This document shows positions 1-5,997 of a stretch of 25,635 bases of DNA, piece after piece (position 1 is the stretch's first letter; each line of letters opens with the position of its first letter). The notes below the pieces were generated by a model that saw only the letters and a list, made by a program, of their open reading frames with translations, did no database searches and was not told the DNA's origin. This DNA is from Atribacteria bacterium SCGC AAA255-G05. GTDB taxonomy: Bacteria > Atribacterota > Phoenicimicrobiia > Phoenicimicrobiales > Phoenicimicrobiaceae. The DNA lies in assembly GCA_000405605.1 (NCBI GenBank), contig ASPA01000025.1, forward strand, positions 1-25,635. The letters are read 5' to 3'. Both the position numbers and the translations under genes were made by a program.

Positions 1-187
1 ATTTATTTTAGTCATTATTTTATATATACTATACAACTTATTAAAAATCCTTCTTTTTATGTAAAATAATTTATAAAAACAAAAAAGCCCTTCAGCAAAG
101 GCCAAAGGGCTTGGAATTAGCAAGCTCCCCCTATTGGAAAGCTTTGGAACTTTTAAGGGGAATATTACAACTGAAAATATTAGATTA
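1..187 (-). repeat. Terminator/promoter repeat module, copy A
   Basis: This stretch recurs almost base for base at 4278-4464, with only a few differences, and in weaker form at about 2520-2625 and 5725-5832. Read on the minus strand it contains a GGGGAGCTTGC segment that matches the 3' acceptor end of the tRNA-Asn at 5827-5898, an intrinsic terminator (80-112), and a promoter-like pair: TTTAAT at 40-45, a 17-base spacer, and TAAAAT at 17-22. The module ends one transcription unit and could start the next. The near identity of copies A and C implies recent cassette duplication. Confidence 0.8.
80..112 (-). terminator. Intrinsic terminator in repeat copy A
   Basis: Inverted repeat AAGCCCTT (85-92) / AAGGGCTT (105-112) with a 12-base loop, followed on the minus strand by a run of six T. 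The same hairpin occurs in the other three module copies. Confidence 0.8.
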
Positions 188-401
188 AATCAGTTAATTC
201 TTCAATATTAGAGATAATCTTCAAAAACTATAATCTGTAAAATACATATAAATAAAACTTTACAATTTTATTTCTAAAGAGCTCTAAGGTTTTAAACATG
301 GTGGAGACTGTTATACGATTTTCGAACTTTTTGTATGAGTGGTGAAACTGGAAAGGTTTATCAAAAGTTAGAAGAAATGATTAGTATCTGTTAAGAATTT
401 A
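113..401. other. Non-coding stretch between terminators
   Basis: No supported gene. The left part belongs to repeat copy A, including a CCCCT/AGGGG-flanked segment that looks like a collapsed tRNA outline. Around 310-355 a segment (cgaactttttgtatgag) resembles one at about 2640-2660 in the next cassette, so this is decayed cassette-boundary DNA. Confidence 0.5.
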
Positions 402-438
402 AAAAGGCAGAAACCTCAATTAAGAAGTTCTGCCTTTT
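402..438 (-). terminator. Terminator of the first lipoprotein gene
   Basis: An 11-bp perfect stem (AAAAGGCAGAA at 402-412 with TTCTGCCTTTT at 428-438) and a 15-base loop lie about 95 bases after the lipoprotein stop. On the minus strand the stem runs into CCTTTTTAAATT, a usable T tract. A related but weaker hairpin follows the second lipoprotein at 2713-2743. Confidence 0.7.
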
Positions 439-533
439 GATTATCCTTCCTAGCTCCCATTTCACATTGATTAAAGGGGTGCAGGAGGACCGCAAGCCCC
501 TACCAGACCATTAATAGTTAAATTGATAAATAG

Positions 534-2024
534 TTAAAAAGCCCGAACAGCACGGACCCGGAAGGTAATGAACTTGAGGAAGTTGTTCTGACTACCAAGG
601 TTGAAGTACTGGACCCATGCGTGGGTAGCATCGTACTCCGACGAACTCCAGTAGTAGTTAACAGCAAAACCACCAATTACACCTCGGTTAAGATACAGTT
701 CGTTAAGTTCATCTTTCGACGGCAAAAACCAGTCATCATAGCCGTTTAGTGTCAGGTCATTGCATAGCTTTGTTGCATAGCTTCCTGCCCCTTGTACATT
801 TACTATGGTTGTCGTATTGAACTGCCCCGTACCTATGTAGGTAGCTGTGCAACCTGTTTGCACATAAGTTCCATTAAACCATTGTATTCCTGTACTTTGG
901 TCAGTTGTAGCTGCAATCAATCCGTGTTGTACGTTTGCATCGTAACCGGGGTCTCCACTTTGGAGGATATAGAATACTATGCCTCCGCCATAACTAGTGC
1001 CTATTACTAATTCAAAATTAGCCGTAACCGTCTTATTAGCATCCAGGGTCACTGTGGTAGGATTAGCAGAACCAGTTACATCTCCACTCCACTTGACAAA
1101 ATGATAACCTGTAGCTGGGGTAGCACTAATATTTACTACTTGGTTTGCCGCATAACCAGGATGAACTCCTACTGCTGGATTAGTGGTACCTCCTCCAGTC
1201 GGATTTACTGCTATAGTTAAGGTGTAGGTGGGGGTCCACAGGGCATAGAGTGTCACATTGCCCGAGCCCATATTAAAGGTAAACCCTGCGAAATGACTGG
1301 TTCCACTACCATCGGCAGCGGTGCACCAACCCCAAAAGATATAGCCGCTTTTAACCAGGCTTCCTTGACCGAGTACCGTCACGGTTGCTCCGTATTCGTA
1401 AGGACTCGATGAGTCTACCGGGACTGTTCCACCTGTACTGCCATTACCATTATAGGTTACGGTGTAGGTGGGATTGGCAGTATCCCTGATCCATTGAGCA
1501 TAGAGCATTATATCGGATGTCACCGTATCAGTAGCAAAGTTCCAGGCATTCGTACACCAGAATTCTTTATACCAACCGCCAAAAGTATAGCCTGCCTTTG
1601 TGGGTGCCGTCGGTTCGGTTACCAGCCCACCGTCTCCCACCACCTGTGAAATTACTGCACTGCCACCTTGAGACTTAAAGGTTACGGTGTAGGTAGTAGT
1701 AGACACGGTAACCTGAACCGAAGCAGTAACCGTTCCGGCAGCATTGGTAGCAGTAAGGGTATAAGTAGTAGTTGTTGTAGGAGATACCGAAGCTGAACTA
1801 CTTAGAGCTAAGCCACTTCCTACTCCCTGATCAATACTGACACTGGTGGCATCAGAGACACTCCAGCTTAAAGTAGAACTTCCCCCTGCAGTAATGGCCA
1901 GAGGGGAAGCAGTAAAGGAATTAATGACTGGTTCTGAGGGAGTAGTAATTGATGCACCACAACCTGTCATAAATATTAACATTAAAATTATTACTAAAAA
2001 CTTAAAATAATCATATCTTTTCAT
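534..2024 (-). CDS. Multidomain lipoprotein: Ig-like, three InlB-type repeats, DUF1566/Lcl-like C-terminus
   Basis: A predicted cell-envelope lipoprotein of 496 residues. The signal peptide ends in a lipobox (FMTGC, Cys22). An Ig-like or PKD-like module covers about 33-107. Two Listeria-Bacteroides (InlB B) repeats follow at about 112-178 and 188-263, each ending in a GGWY/GWC core and an LYAxW motif. A third, divergent repeat lies at about 268-338 (FVKWSGD, VTANF). From about 345 comes a DUF1566/Lcl-type domain with WFLPSKDEL, YYWSSSEY and a terminal RVRAVRAF. The start is set by AGGAGG eight bases before ATG. Upstream is a tandem glycine riboswitch with its own terminator. The N-terminal module is shared with the 2760-3854 protein and the C-terminal domain with the 4606-5430 protein. 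Such domains usually mediate binding or display at the surface; the ligand is unknown. Confidence 0.9.
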   Translation of the reverse strand: MKRYDYFKFLVIILMLIFMTGCGASITTPSEPVINSFTASPLAITAGGSSTLSWSVSDATSVSIDQGVGSGLALSSSASVSPTTTTTYTLTATNAAGTVTASVQVTVSTTTYTVTFKSQGGSAVISQVVGDGGLVTEPTAPTKAGYTFGGWYKEFWCTNAWNFATDTVTSDIMLYAQWIRDTANPTYTVTYNGNGSTGGTVPVDSSSPYEYGATVTVLGQGSLVKSGYIFWGWCTAADGSGTSHFAGFTFNMGSGNVTLYALWTPTYTLTIAVNPTGGGTTNPAVGVHPGYAANQVVNISATPATGYHFVKWSGDVTGSANPTTVTLDANKTVTANFELVIGTSYGGGIVFYILQSGDPGYDANVQHGLIAATTDQSTGIQWFNGTYVQTGCTATYIGTGQFNTTTIVNVQGAGSYATKLCNDLTLNGYDDWFLPSKDELNELYLNRGVIGGFAVNYYWSSSEYDATHAWVQYFNLGSQNNFLKFITFRVRAVRAF

Positions 2025-2197
2025 CTTATCAACCTCCTTTTATATTTTTGGGTTAATTATTTTTGAAGCTACTATATTAAACAGATACTAAGAGATATTT
2101 AAATTTTCCTATTTCTCACCCTCCTTTCTCTTTATTATTAGTGCCAAAATCCCTGAATTATTTGTTAGGTATTTACCGAAACCTTTTCCTCGTATAA

Positions 2198-2246
2198 ATA
2201 AAAAAGACAGAATAAAAAAATAAGTATATTACTCTCTTACTCTGTC
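2198..2246 (-). terminator. Riboswitch expression-platform terminator
   Basis: GACAGAGTAA (2237-2246) can pair with TTATTCTGTC (2206-2215), giving a 10-bp stem with one G-U pair, followed on the minus strand by a run of seven T. Its 5' arm is also the 3' closing strand of glycine aptamer II (AAAAGGACAGAG), so ligand-bound aptamer and terminator exclude each other. Inference: glycine prevents termination, an ON switch like that known for gcvT leaders. Confidence 0.75.
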
Positions 2247-2487
2247 CTTTTACCTGAAAGATTCTTCCTAAGAAATTAGGAGATAGTTCTTTTCAGTAAA
2301 CTCTGTATGGGTTTTCCTAAAGTTTAGGAATTGCCCCGTCGGTGCCTTTTTGTATAAAGCTATCCAGAGTTCTGTCCGGTAACGGTCCTTTGGCTTGAAA
2401 GTTTGTATACTTTTAGTATCTTACCCCTTCGGCTCTTTTTCTTTTATGATGGAAAGAAAAAGTCTCTCCTGTTACCTTCATACAGGT
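2231..2487 (-). promoter_or_regulatory. Tandem glycine riboswitch
   Basis: Read on the minus strand, aptamer I has the conserved GGAGAGAC, AGCCGAAGGGGTAA and a slightly divergent CAAGCCAAAGGACC core, followed by the linker GGACAGAACTCTGG. Aptamer II has GGCACCGACGGGGCAA and the textbook CTTTCAGGTAAAAGGACAGAG, with an extended variable arm between them. These match the glycine riboswitch consensus in order and spacing. The element lies about 200 bases before the first lipoprotein gene with no other gene between. A possible promoter precedes it: TTGAAT (2537-2542), 17-base spacer, TAAATA (2514-2519). Confidence 0.9.
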
Positions 2488-2512
2488 TAAATATTTAATA
2501 TTTTTTATTACA

Positions 2513-2543
2513 TTATTTACCTTATACTATAAGCCTATTCAAA
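2513..2543 (-). promoter_or_regulatory. Candidate promoter for first riboswitch cassette
   Basis: TTGAAT at 2537-2542 and TAAATA at 2514-2519 with a 17-base spacer would start transcription about 20 bases before the aptamer. Repeat copy A carries an equivalent pair at the matching place. Assigned from consensus likeness only. Confidence 0.4.
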
Positions 2544-2574
2544 AATCCTTCTTTTTCTGAAAAATAATTTAAAA

Positions 2575-2608
2575 AAATAAAAGCCCTTCAGCAAATGTCA
2601 AAGGGCTT
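2575..2608 (-). terminator. Intrinsic terminator in repeat copy B
   Basis: AAGCCCTT (2581-2588) pairs with AAGGGCTT (2601-2608); the minus strand continues TTTTATTTTTTT. It follows the second lipoprotein gene and belongs to a diverged copy of the module. Here the acceptor-like tail reads GGGGAGCCA, which resembles a tRNA 3' end with CCA. Confidence 0.75.
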
Positions 2609-2712
2609 GTAATTGTCTTGGCTCCCCAAACAGGATGACTTTCGCAACTTTTGTATGAGGGAAGAAACTGAAATATTTATTCTTCAATAAAAATATTTGT
2701 TGTGCAAGAGAG

Positions 2713-2743
2713 GGGCAGAACTAAAGATATAGACATTCTGCCC
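2713..2743. repeat. Hairpin after the second lipoprotein gene
   Basis: GGGCAGAA (2713-2720) and TTCTGCCC (2736-2743) form an 8-bp stem with a 15-base loop 17 bases past the stop. There is no T run beside it, so it may protect the mRNA 3' end rather than terminate. It resembles the 402-438 hairpin of the first cassette (shared GGCAGAA). Confidence 0.5.
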
Positions 2744-2759
2744 ATCTCAGAGACTGACT

Positions 2760-3854
2760 TTAAGGAATGTAATACTCGATTACCAATTGAGGATGACGGG
2801 TAACATCCCAATAATCAGAAGAATCAAACAATGCCATATTGGTTGCCGGTTCATTGACCGGTTTCAACAACATACCGTAATTCGTGATACTGCCATCCAT
2901 CCAGCCCTTTAACAGGTCCTTGATATACCAGTTTTTCCAGGTATCCGTACTGCTAGACACTTCTCTCGCATATTCGGCATCTGATGAACTTGCCGGTTGA
3001 TTATTCCAGGTAATGGCACTCTCTGTCCAGTCTTCAGTCACTTGATAAAGGCCGATAGACAGGCTTCCTGTACCCATAAAACCATATTGATGCAATTTCA
3101 GATAAGCAGTTGTGACCACCGCATCTGCGGGAAGGAAAGAATTCACATCGAAGTACAGGTAAGTACGATATCTTAGTTTAGTGAGAGTATAGTAACCTAC
3201 ATACAAATAAGTATTATTTCCATAATTCGTATCCGGATCGCCTTCAACCACTTGGGCATCCTTCCCTTCAGCACCCGGTTGCAAGGTCAGGTTTTGTGTC
3301 GTAGCATAGGTTAATGGCCAATTAAGGTATGTGGTCTCCCCGGCAGTTACCGAAATGGTGGTATCTTCTTTAGACTCATAATGATAAAGCTCTAATTTCA
3401 CCGTATGCGTGCCAGCACTTTTATTCGTAAGGACAATAGGAGTAACTTGTCCAGTGTCTGCCCCATCCAGATAGACCTTGGCTCCTGGAGGGCTGGAATT
3501 GATATCGATAGAGCCATAAGCTGCACCCACTGTTACTGTGACTGATGCTGTCACACTTCCGGCAGTATTGGTGGCAGTAAGGGTATAAGTAGTACTTGTT
3601 ACGGGACTTACTGCTGTAGTGCCGGTGGATGCTACACTACCAATGCTCTGGTCAATAACAACGGTAGTTGCATCTGTAACGCTCCAACTTAAATTAGAAC
3701 TTTCTCCTGCAGTAATACTTGTTGGATTAGCTAAAAAGGAATTGATAATTGGAGTTGTTGGAGTTGTTCCGCTACATCCGGTTATTAATACCAAAACAAT
3801 CATTGCAAAAAACAAACTTAAATACTTAAAAGAATTTATTTTTTGACTTTTCAT
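2760..3854 (-). CDS. Lipoprotein with Ig-like, PEGA and DNRLRE (CBM96-like) domains
   Basis: A predicted exported lipoprotein of 364 residues with lipobox LITGC (Cys27). Residues about 36-110 are an Ig-like module nearly parallel to that of the 534-2024 protein (shared ITAG, LSWSV, DAT and IDQ motifs). A PEGA domain follows at about 112-182 (SSPPGAKVYLDG, SAGTHTVKL). The rest, about 188-362, is a DNRLRE domain: YLYFDV, TAYLKLH, an ITWNNQP motif and a closing HPQLVIEYY. DNRLRE domains are known as carbohydrate-associated beta-sandwiches (CBM96), which suggests polysaccharide or cell-wall binding. AGGAGG precedes the ATG. A singlet glycine-riboswitch-like leader with a damaged core lies about 80 bases upstream. 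No enzymatic motif is visible. Confidence 0.9.
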   Translation of the reverse strand: MKSQKINSFKYLSLFFAMIVLVLITGCSGTTPTTPIINSFLANPTSITAGESSNLSWSVTDATTVVIDQSIGSVASTGTTAVSPVTSTTYTLTATNTAGSVTASVTVTVGAAYGSIDINSSPPGAKVYLDGADTGQVTPIVLTNKSAGTHTVKLELYHYESKEDTTISVTAGETTYLNWPLTYATTQNLTLQPGAEGKDAQVVEGDPDTNYGNNTYLYVGYYTLTKLRYRTYLYFDVNSFLPADAVVTTAYLKLHQYGFMGTGSLSIGLYQVTEDWTESAITWNNQPASSSDAEYAREVSSSTDTWKNWYIKDLLKGWMDGSITNYGMLLKPVNEPATNMALFDSSDYWDVTRHPQLVIEYYIP

Positions 3855-3931
3855 TTTTTTACCTCCTTATTACTAAGTATATTTTTAAAAATATAATATT
3901 TTCTAGGTACCCCTCCTCTTTTTTTTGTTTT

Positions 3932-4076
3932 CTCCTTAACCTCTATAAAGCTTTACAAGGTTCTGTCCGATAACGATTTTTTTTCTGAAAGTTTGGATAC
4001 TTTTGGTATCTTGCCTCTTCGGCTCTTTTTCTTTTATGATGGAAAGAAAAAGTCTCTCCTGTTACCTTCATCCAGA
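3932..4076 (-). promoter_or_regulatory. Glycine riboswitch, singlet, probably decayed
   Basis: The 5' part is almost identical to aptamer I at 2370-2487 and keeps GGAGAGACT, AGCCGAAGAGGCAA and the linker GGACAGAACC. The ligand-binding strand that should read CAGGTAAAAGGACC has become CAGAAAAAAAATCG. A ghost-aptamer-like hairpin (AACCT with AGGTT) follows in place of a full second aptamer. No terminator is visible before the gene. Likely derived from a working glycine switch but ligand-blind. Confidence 0.75.
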
Positions 4077-4277
4077 ATACAATATTTAGTTTTTTGTCAG
4101 GCAATGATAGAAGATTGATGATTGGATGGTTAGTATAGTTTGGATGTGTTACTTAGTGGGTCTCTTGGTATAGAGAAAGAGTCTTACTCTTAAAATGAAT
4201 CTTAGATAATATAGCTTTTTATTTTAGTATAATAGTATTACAGATATTCTGCTTAGATAAAAAAATACGCTTATTAA

Positions 4278-4464
4278 ATTTATTTTAGTCATTATTTTAT
4301 ATATACTATACAACTTATTAAAAATCCTTCTTTTTATGTAAAATAATTTATAAAAACAAAAAAGCCCTTCAGTAAAGGCCAAAGGGCTTGGAATTAGCAA
4401 GCTCCCCCTATTGGAAAGCTTTGGAACTTTTAAGGGGAATATTGCAATAGAAAATATCAGATTA
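4278..4464 (-). repeat. Terminator/promoter repeat module, copy C
   Basis: Direct repeat of 1-187 at an offset of 4277, with scattered single-base changes (cagtaaag against cagcaaag in the terminator loop). It contains the terminator at 4357-4389, the promoter-like pair at 4317-4322 and 4294-4299, and the tRNA-end-like GGGGAGCTTGC. It separates the third cassette from the second. Confidence 0.85.
4357..4389 (-). terminator. Intrinsic terminator in repeat copy C
   Basis: The same AAGCCCTT/AAGGGCTT stem (4362-4369 and 4382-4389) with a six-T tail on the minus strand as in copy A. Confidence 0.8.
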
Positions 4465-4549
4465 ATAAGTTAATTATTCAAAATTCGAATATTTTCAAGA
4501 TCAACCGCTATACATCTTTAAATGCTTTTAAATCATAATATAGCGCCAC

Positions 4550-4586
4550 TTTTTAAAAAAATTTAAAAGGGGGTCCCCCTTTTAAA
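4550..4586 (-). terminator. Terminator of the third lipoprotein gene
   Basis: TTTAAAAGGGGG (4562-4573) and CCCCCTTTTAAA (4575-4586) are perfect inverted repeats around a single central base. The minus strand continues with a run of seven T inside AAATTTTTTTAAAA. The G/C-rich stem plus T tract 20 bases past the stop codon is a strong intrinsic terminator. Confidence 0.85.
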
Positions 4587-4605
4587 CCCTTAAATAGTTA
4601 AATGG

Positions 4606-5430
4606 TTAAAAAGCCCGAATAGCACGGACCCGGTTCGTATGGGACTTGGAACTGAGGTAGTACTGAGGACCAGTTTCGAAATTCTGGGACCATGCGGTGT
4701 GAGTACTGTACTCCGACGAACTCCAGTAGGCGTAATCAGCAAAACCACCAATTGCAACTTTGTTGATGTATAGTTTGTTCAGTTCATCTTTCGAGGGTAA
4801 AAACCAGTCGTTATAGCCGCCTTCTGTCAGGTCATTGCATAACTGTGCTGCATAGCTTCCTGCCCCTTGTATAGTTACTATGACTGTCGTATTAGCCTGC
4901 CCGGTACCTATCGCGGTACCTGTTGCACCTGTTGACACATAACTTCCATTGTACCATTGTATTCCTGTACTTTGGTCATCTGTAGCTGTAATTAATCCGT
5001 GTTGTACGTTTGCATCGTAACCGGAGTCTCCACCTTGGAGGATATAGGCTACTATGCCTCCGCCATAACTATCGCCCACTGCTACTGGTGCCGGGTTGAC
5101 TGTCACTGTGCATGTTGCAGTGAAACCTCCATCTACTGTTGCTACTATAATAGTAGTTGTACCTGCTGTTAATGGTGTTACTACTCCATTAACTACGGTT
5201 GCCACTGCCGGAACACTTGAAGACCAAGTTACGCTTTGGTTGGTAGCATCTAGAGGTGCTACAGTCGCTACTAAGGTTCCTGTTGCTCCCCCTGCGGTTA
5301 AGGTCATGACTGCTTGATCTAAGGTGACTCCGGTTACTGCTACCGGCGTGGTTACGCCGCAACCACCAAGCACAAACAATCCCAGAATGACCGTCAAGCA
5401 AAACCATAAAAACAATTTTTTCTTAAACAT
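4606..5430 (-). CDS. Lipoprotein with BIG_2 Ig-like domain and DUF1566/Lcl-like C-terminus
   Basis: A predicted lipoprotein of 274 residues with lipobox VLGGC (Cys24). Residues about 32-112 form a bacterial Ig-like group 2 domain (VTGVTLDQ, VTWSSS, VATV, GTTTIIVATVDG). The C-terminal half (about 118-274) is a DUF1566/Lcl-type domain closely matching the end of the 534-2024 protein: GGGIVAYILQ, VQHGLITATDDQ, DWFLPSKDELN, YWSSSEY and RVRAIRAF. The start follows AAGGAG with eight bases between. A singlet glycine riboswitch lies about 80 bases upstream and a strong terminator directly downstream. The role is probably surface binding or adhesion; the ligand is unknown. Confidence 0.9.
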   Translation of the reverse strand: MFKKKLFLWFCLTVILGLFVLGGCGVTTPVAVTGVTLDQAVMTLTAGGATGTLVATVAPLDATNQSVTWSSSVPAVATVVNGVVTPLTAGTTTIIVATVDGGFTATCTVTVNPAPVAVGDSYGGGIVAYILQGGDSGYDANVQHGLITATDDQSTGIQWYNGSYVSTGATGTAIGTGQANTTVIVTIQGAGSYAAQLCNDLTEGGYNDWFLPSKDELNKLYINKVAIGGFADYAYWSSSEYSTHTAWSQNFETGPQYYLSSKSHTNRVRAIRAF

Positions 5431-5510
5431 TTTTTTATCTCCTTATTATTAAATATATTTTTGAAAATATAATATTTTTTTAGTGGCACCTTTTTTTCTC
5501 TTTTTGTTTT

Positions 5511-5657
5511 CTCCCTAGCCTCTATAAAGCTCTCCAGAGTCCTGACCAGTAACGGTCCTTTTACCTGAAAGTTTCAATACTTTTGGTATCTTACCTCTTC
5601 GGCTCTTTTTCTTTTATGATGGAAAGAGAAAGTCTCTCCTGTTACCTTCATACAGGT
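5511..5657 (-). promoter_or_regulatory. Glycine riboswitch, singlet with ghost second aptamer
   Basis: On the minus strand the element reads through the full consensus: GGAGAGACT, AGCCGAAGAGGTAA, CTTTCAGGTAAAAGGACC, then GGACTCTGGAGAGC. After the linker only a short hairpin remains (TCTGGAGAGC / TAGAGG) in place of a second aptamer, as in known type-1 singlet switches. The binding core is intact, unlike the 3932-4076 copy. No terminator lies before the gene, so any control may be translational. Confidence 0.88.
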
Positions 5658-5784
5658 TACAATATTAGATTTGTAAATTCATTGAAAAAAAATACTTGTT
5701 TACGTAAAATATTTTACACTATATATTGTGTATACGACATAAGGTTTTAAAAATCCTTCTTTTTCTGGAAAATATTTTAAAATA

Positions 5785-5813
5785 GAAAGGCCCTTCAGCA
5801 AAGGCCAAAGGGC
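5785..5813 (-). terminator. Intrinsic terminator after tRNA-Asn (repeat copy D)
   Basis: GCCCTT (5790-5795) pairs with AAGGGC (5808-5813), followed on the minus strand by CCTTTCTATTTT. It is the copy of the repeated terminator that lies right behind the tRNA, and possibly the original from which the cassette copies derive. Confidence 0.7.
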
Positions 5814-5826
5814 TGGAATTAGCAAG

Positions 5827-5898
5827 CTCCCCGGGTAGGATTCGAACCTACAACCCTCCGGTTAACAGCCGGATGCTCCACCGTTGAGCTGACGAGCA
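5827..5898 (-). tRNA. tRNA-Asn (GUU), acceptor stem imperfect
   Basis: The minus strand shows a D arm (GCTC / GAGC around AACGGTG), an anticodon arm (TCCGG, loop CTGTTAA, CCGGA) with anticodon GUU, a 5-base variable loop and a T arm (GTAGG, TTCGAAT, CCTAC). The acceptor strands TGCTCGT and CCGGGGA pair poorly: two mismatches and one G-U in seven positions. No CCA is encoded; the discriminator G is followed by CTT. The body is intact but the 5' acceptor strand looks replaced, so this may be a functional tRNA with a poor stem or a tRNA pseudogene. A coding remnant ends four bases upstream. Confidence 0.8.
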
Positions 5899-5901
5899 AG
5901 G

Positions 5902-5997
5902 TTACAAGTAATTATTCTCAAAAACTTCATCAGAGTCATAACTTTTTAACACCCAGTCTTTCAATTGCTCCTTAATTGCTGCATATTTGTTTTTCTT
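5902..5997 (-). pseudogene. Orphan coding tail, in frame after the ATPase stop
   Basis: After the TAA that ends the sugar ATPase at 5998, the same frame stays open for 31 more codons and stops at 5902-5904. The translation looks protein-like (KEQLKDWVL, YDSDEVFENNYL) and has no start codon of its own. It abuts the tRNA-Asn, whose 5' acceptor strand is abnormal. It could be the C-terminal end of a deleted gene joined here, or the lost tail of the ATPase after a new stop. I do not recognise the family. Confidence 0.4.

Noticed and set aside
113..170. Degenerate tRNA in cassette boundary (CCCCT/AGGGG with a TTCCAAA loop)
   Set aside because: Lacks D and anticodon arms; only the GGGGAGCTTGC end truly matches the tRNA-Asn flank, so it is treated as repeat, not as an RNA gene.
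792..1010. Plus-strand open frame inside the first lipoprotein gene
   Set aside because: Antisense shadow with no ribosome site and no recognisable protein character; the minus-strand frame has a lipobox, domains and a strong Shine-Dalgarno.
2100..2130. AGGAGGGTGAGA motif in the first lipoprotein leader as a possible small gene
   Set aside because: The frame ends after six codons and the spacing is wrong for initiation.
5189..5407. Alternative minus-strand frame inside the third lipoprotein
   Set aside because: Overlaps the signal peptide and BIG_2 coding region in another frame; low-complexity translation.
5704..5717. 14-bp palindrome GTAAAATATTTTAC upstream of the third riboswitch
   Set aside because: Very AT-rich and not repeated in the other cassettes, so symmetry by chance is likely; no regulator linked to it.
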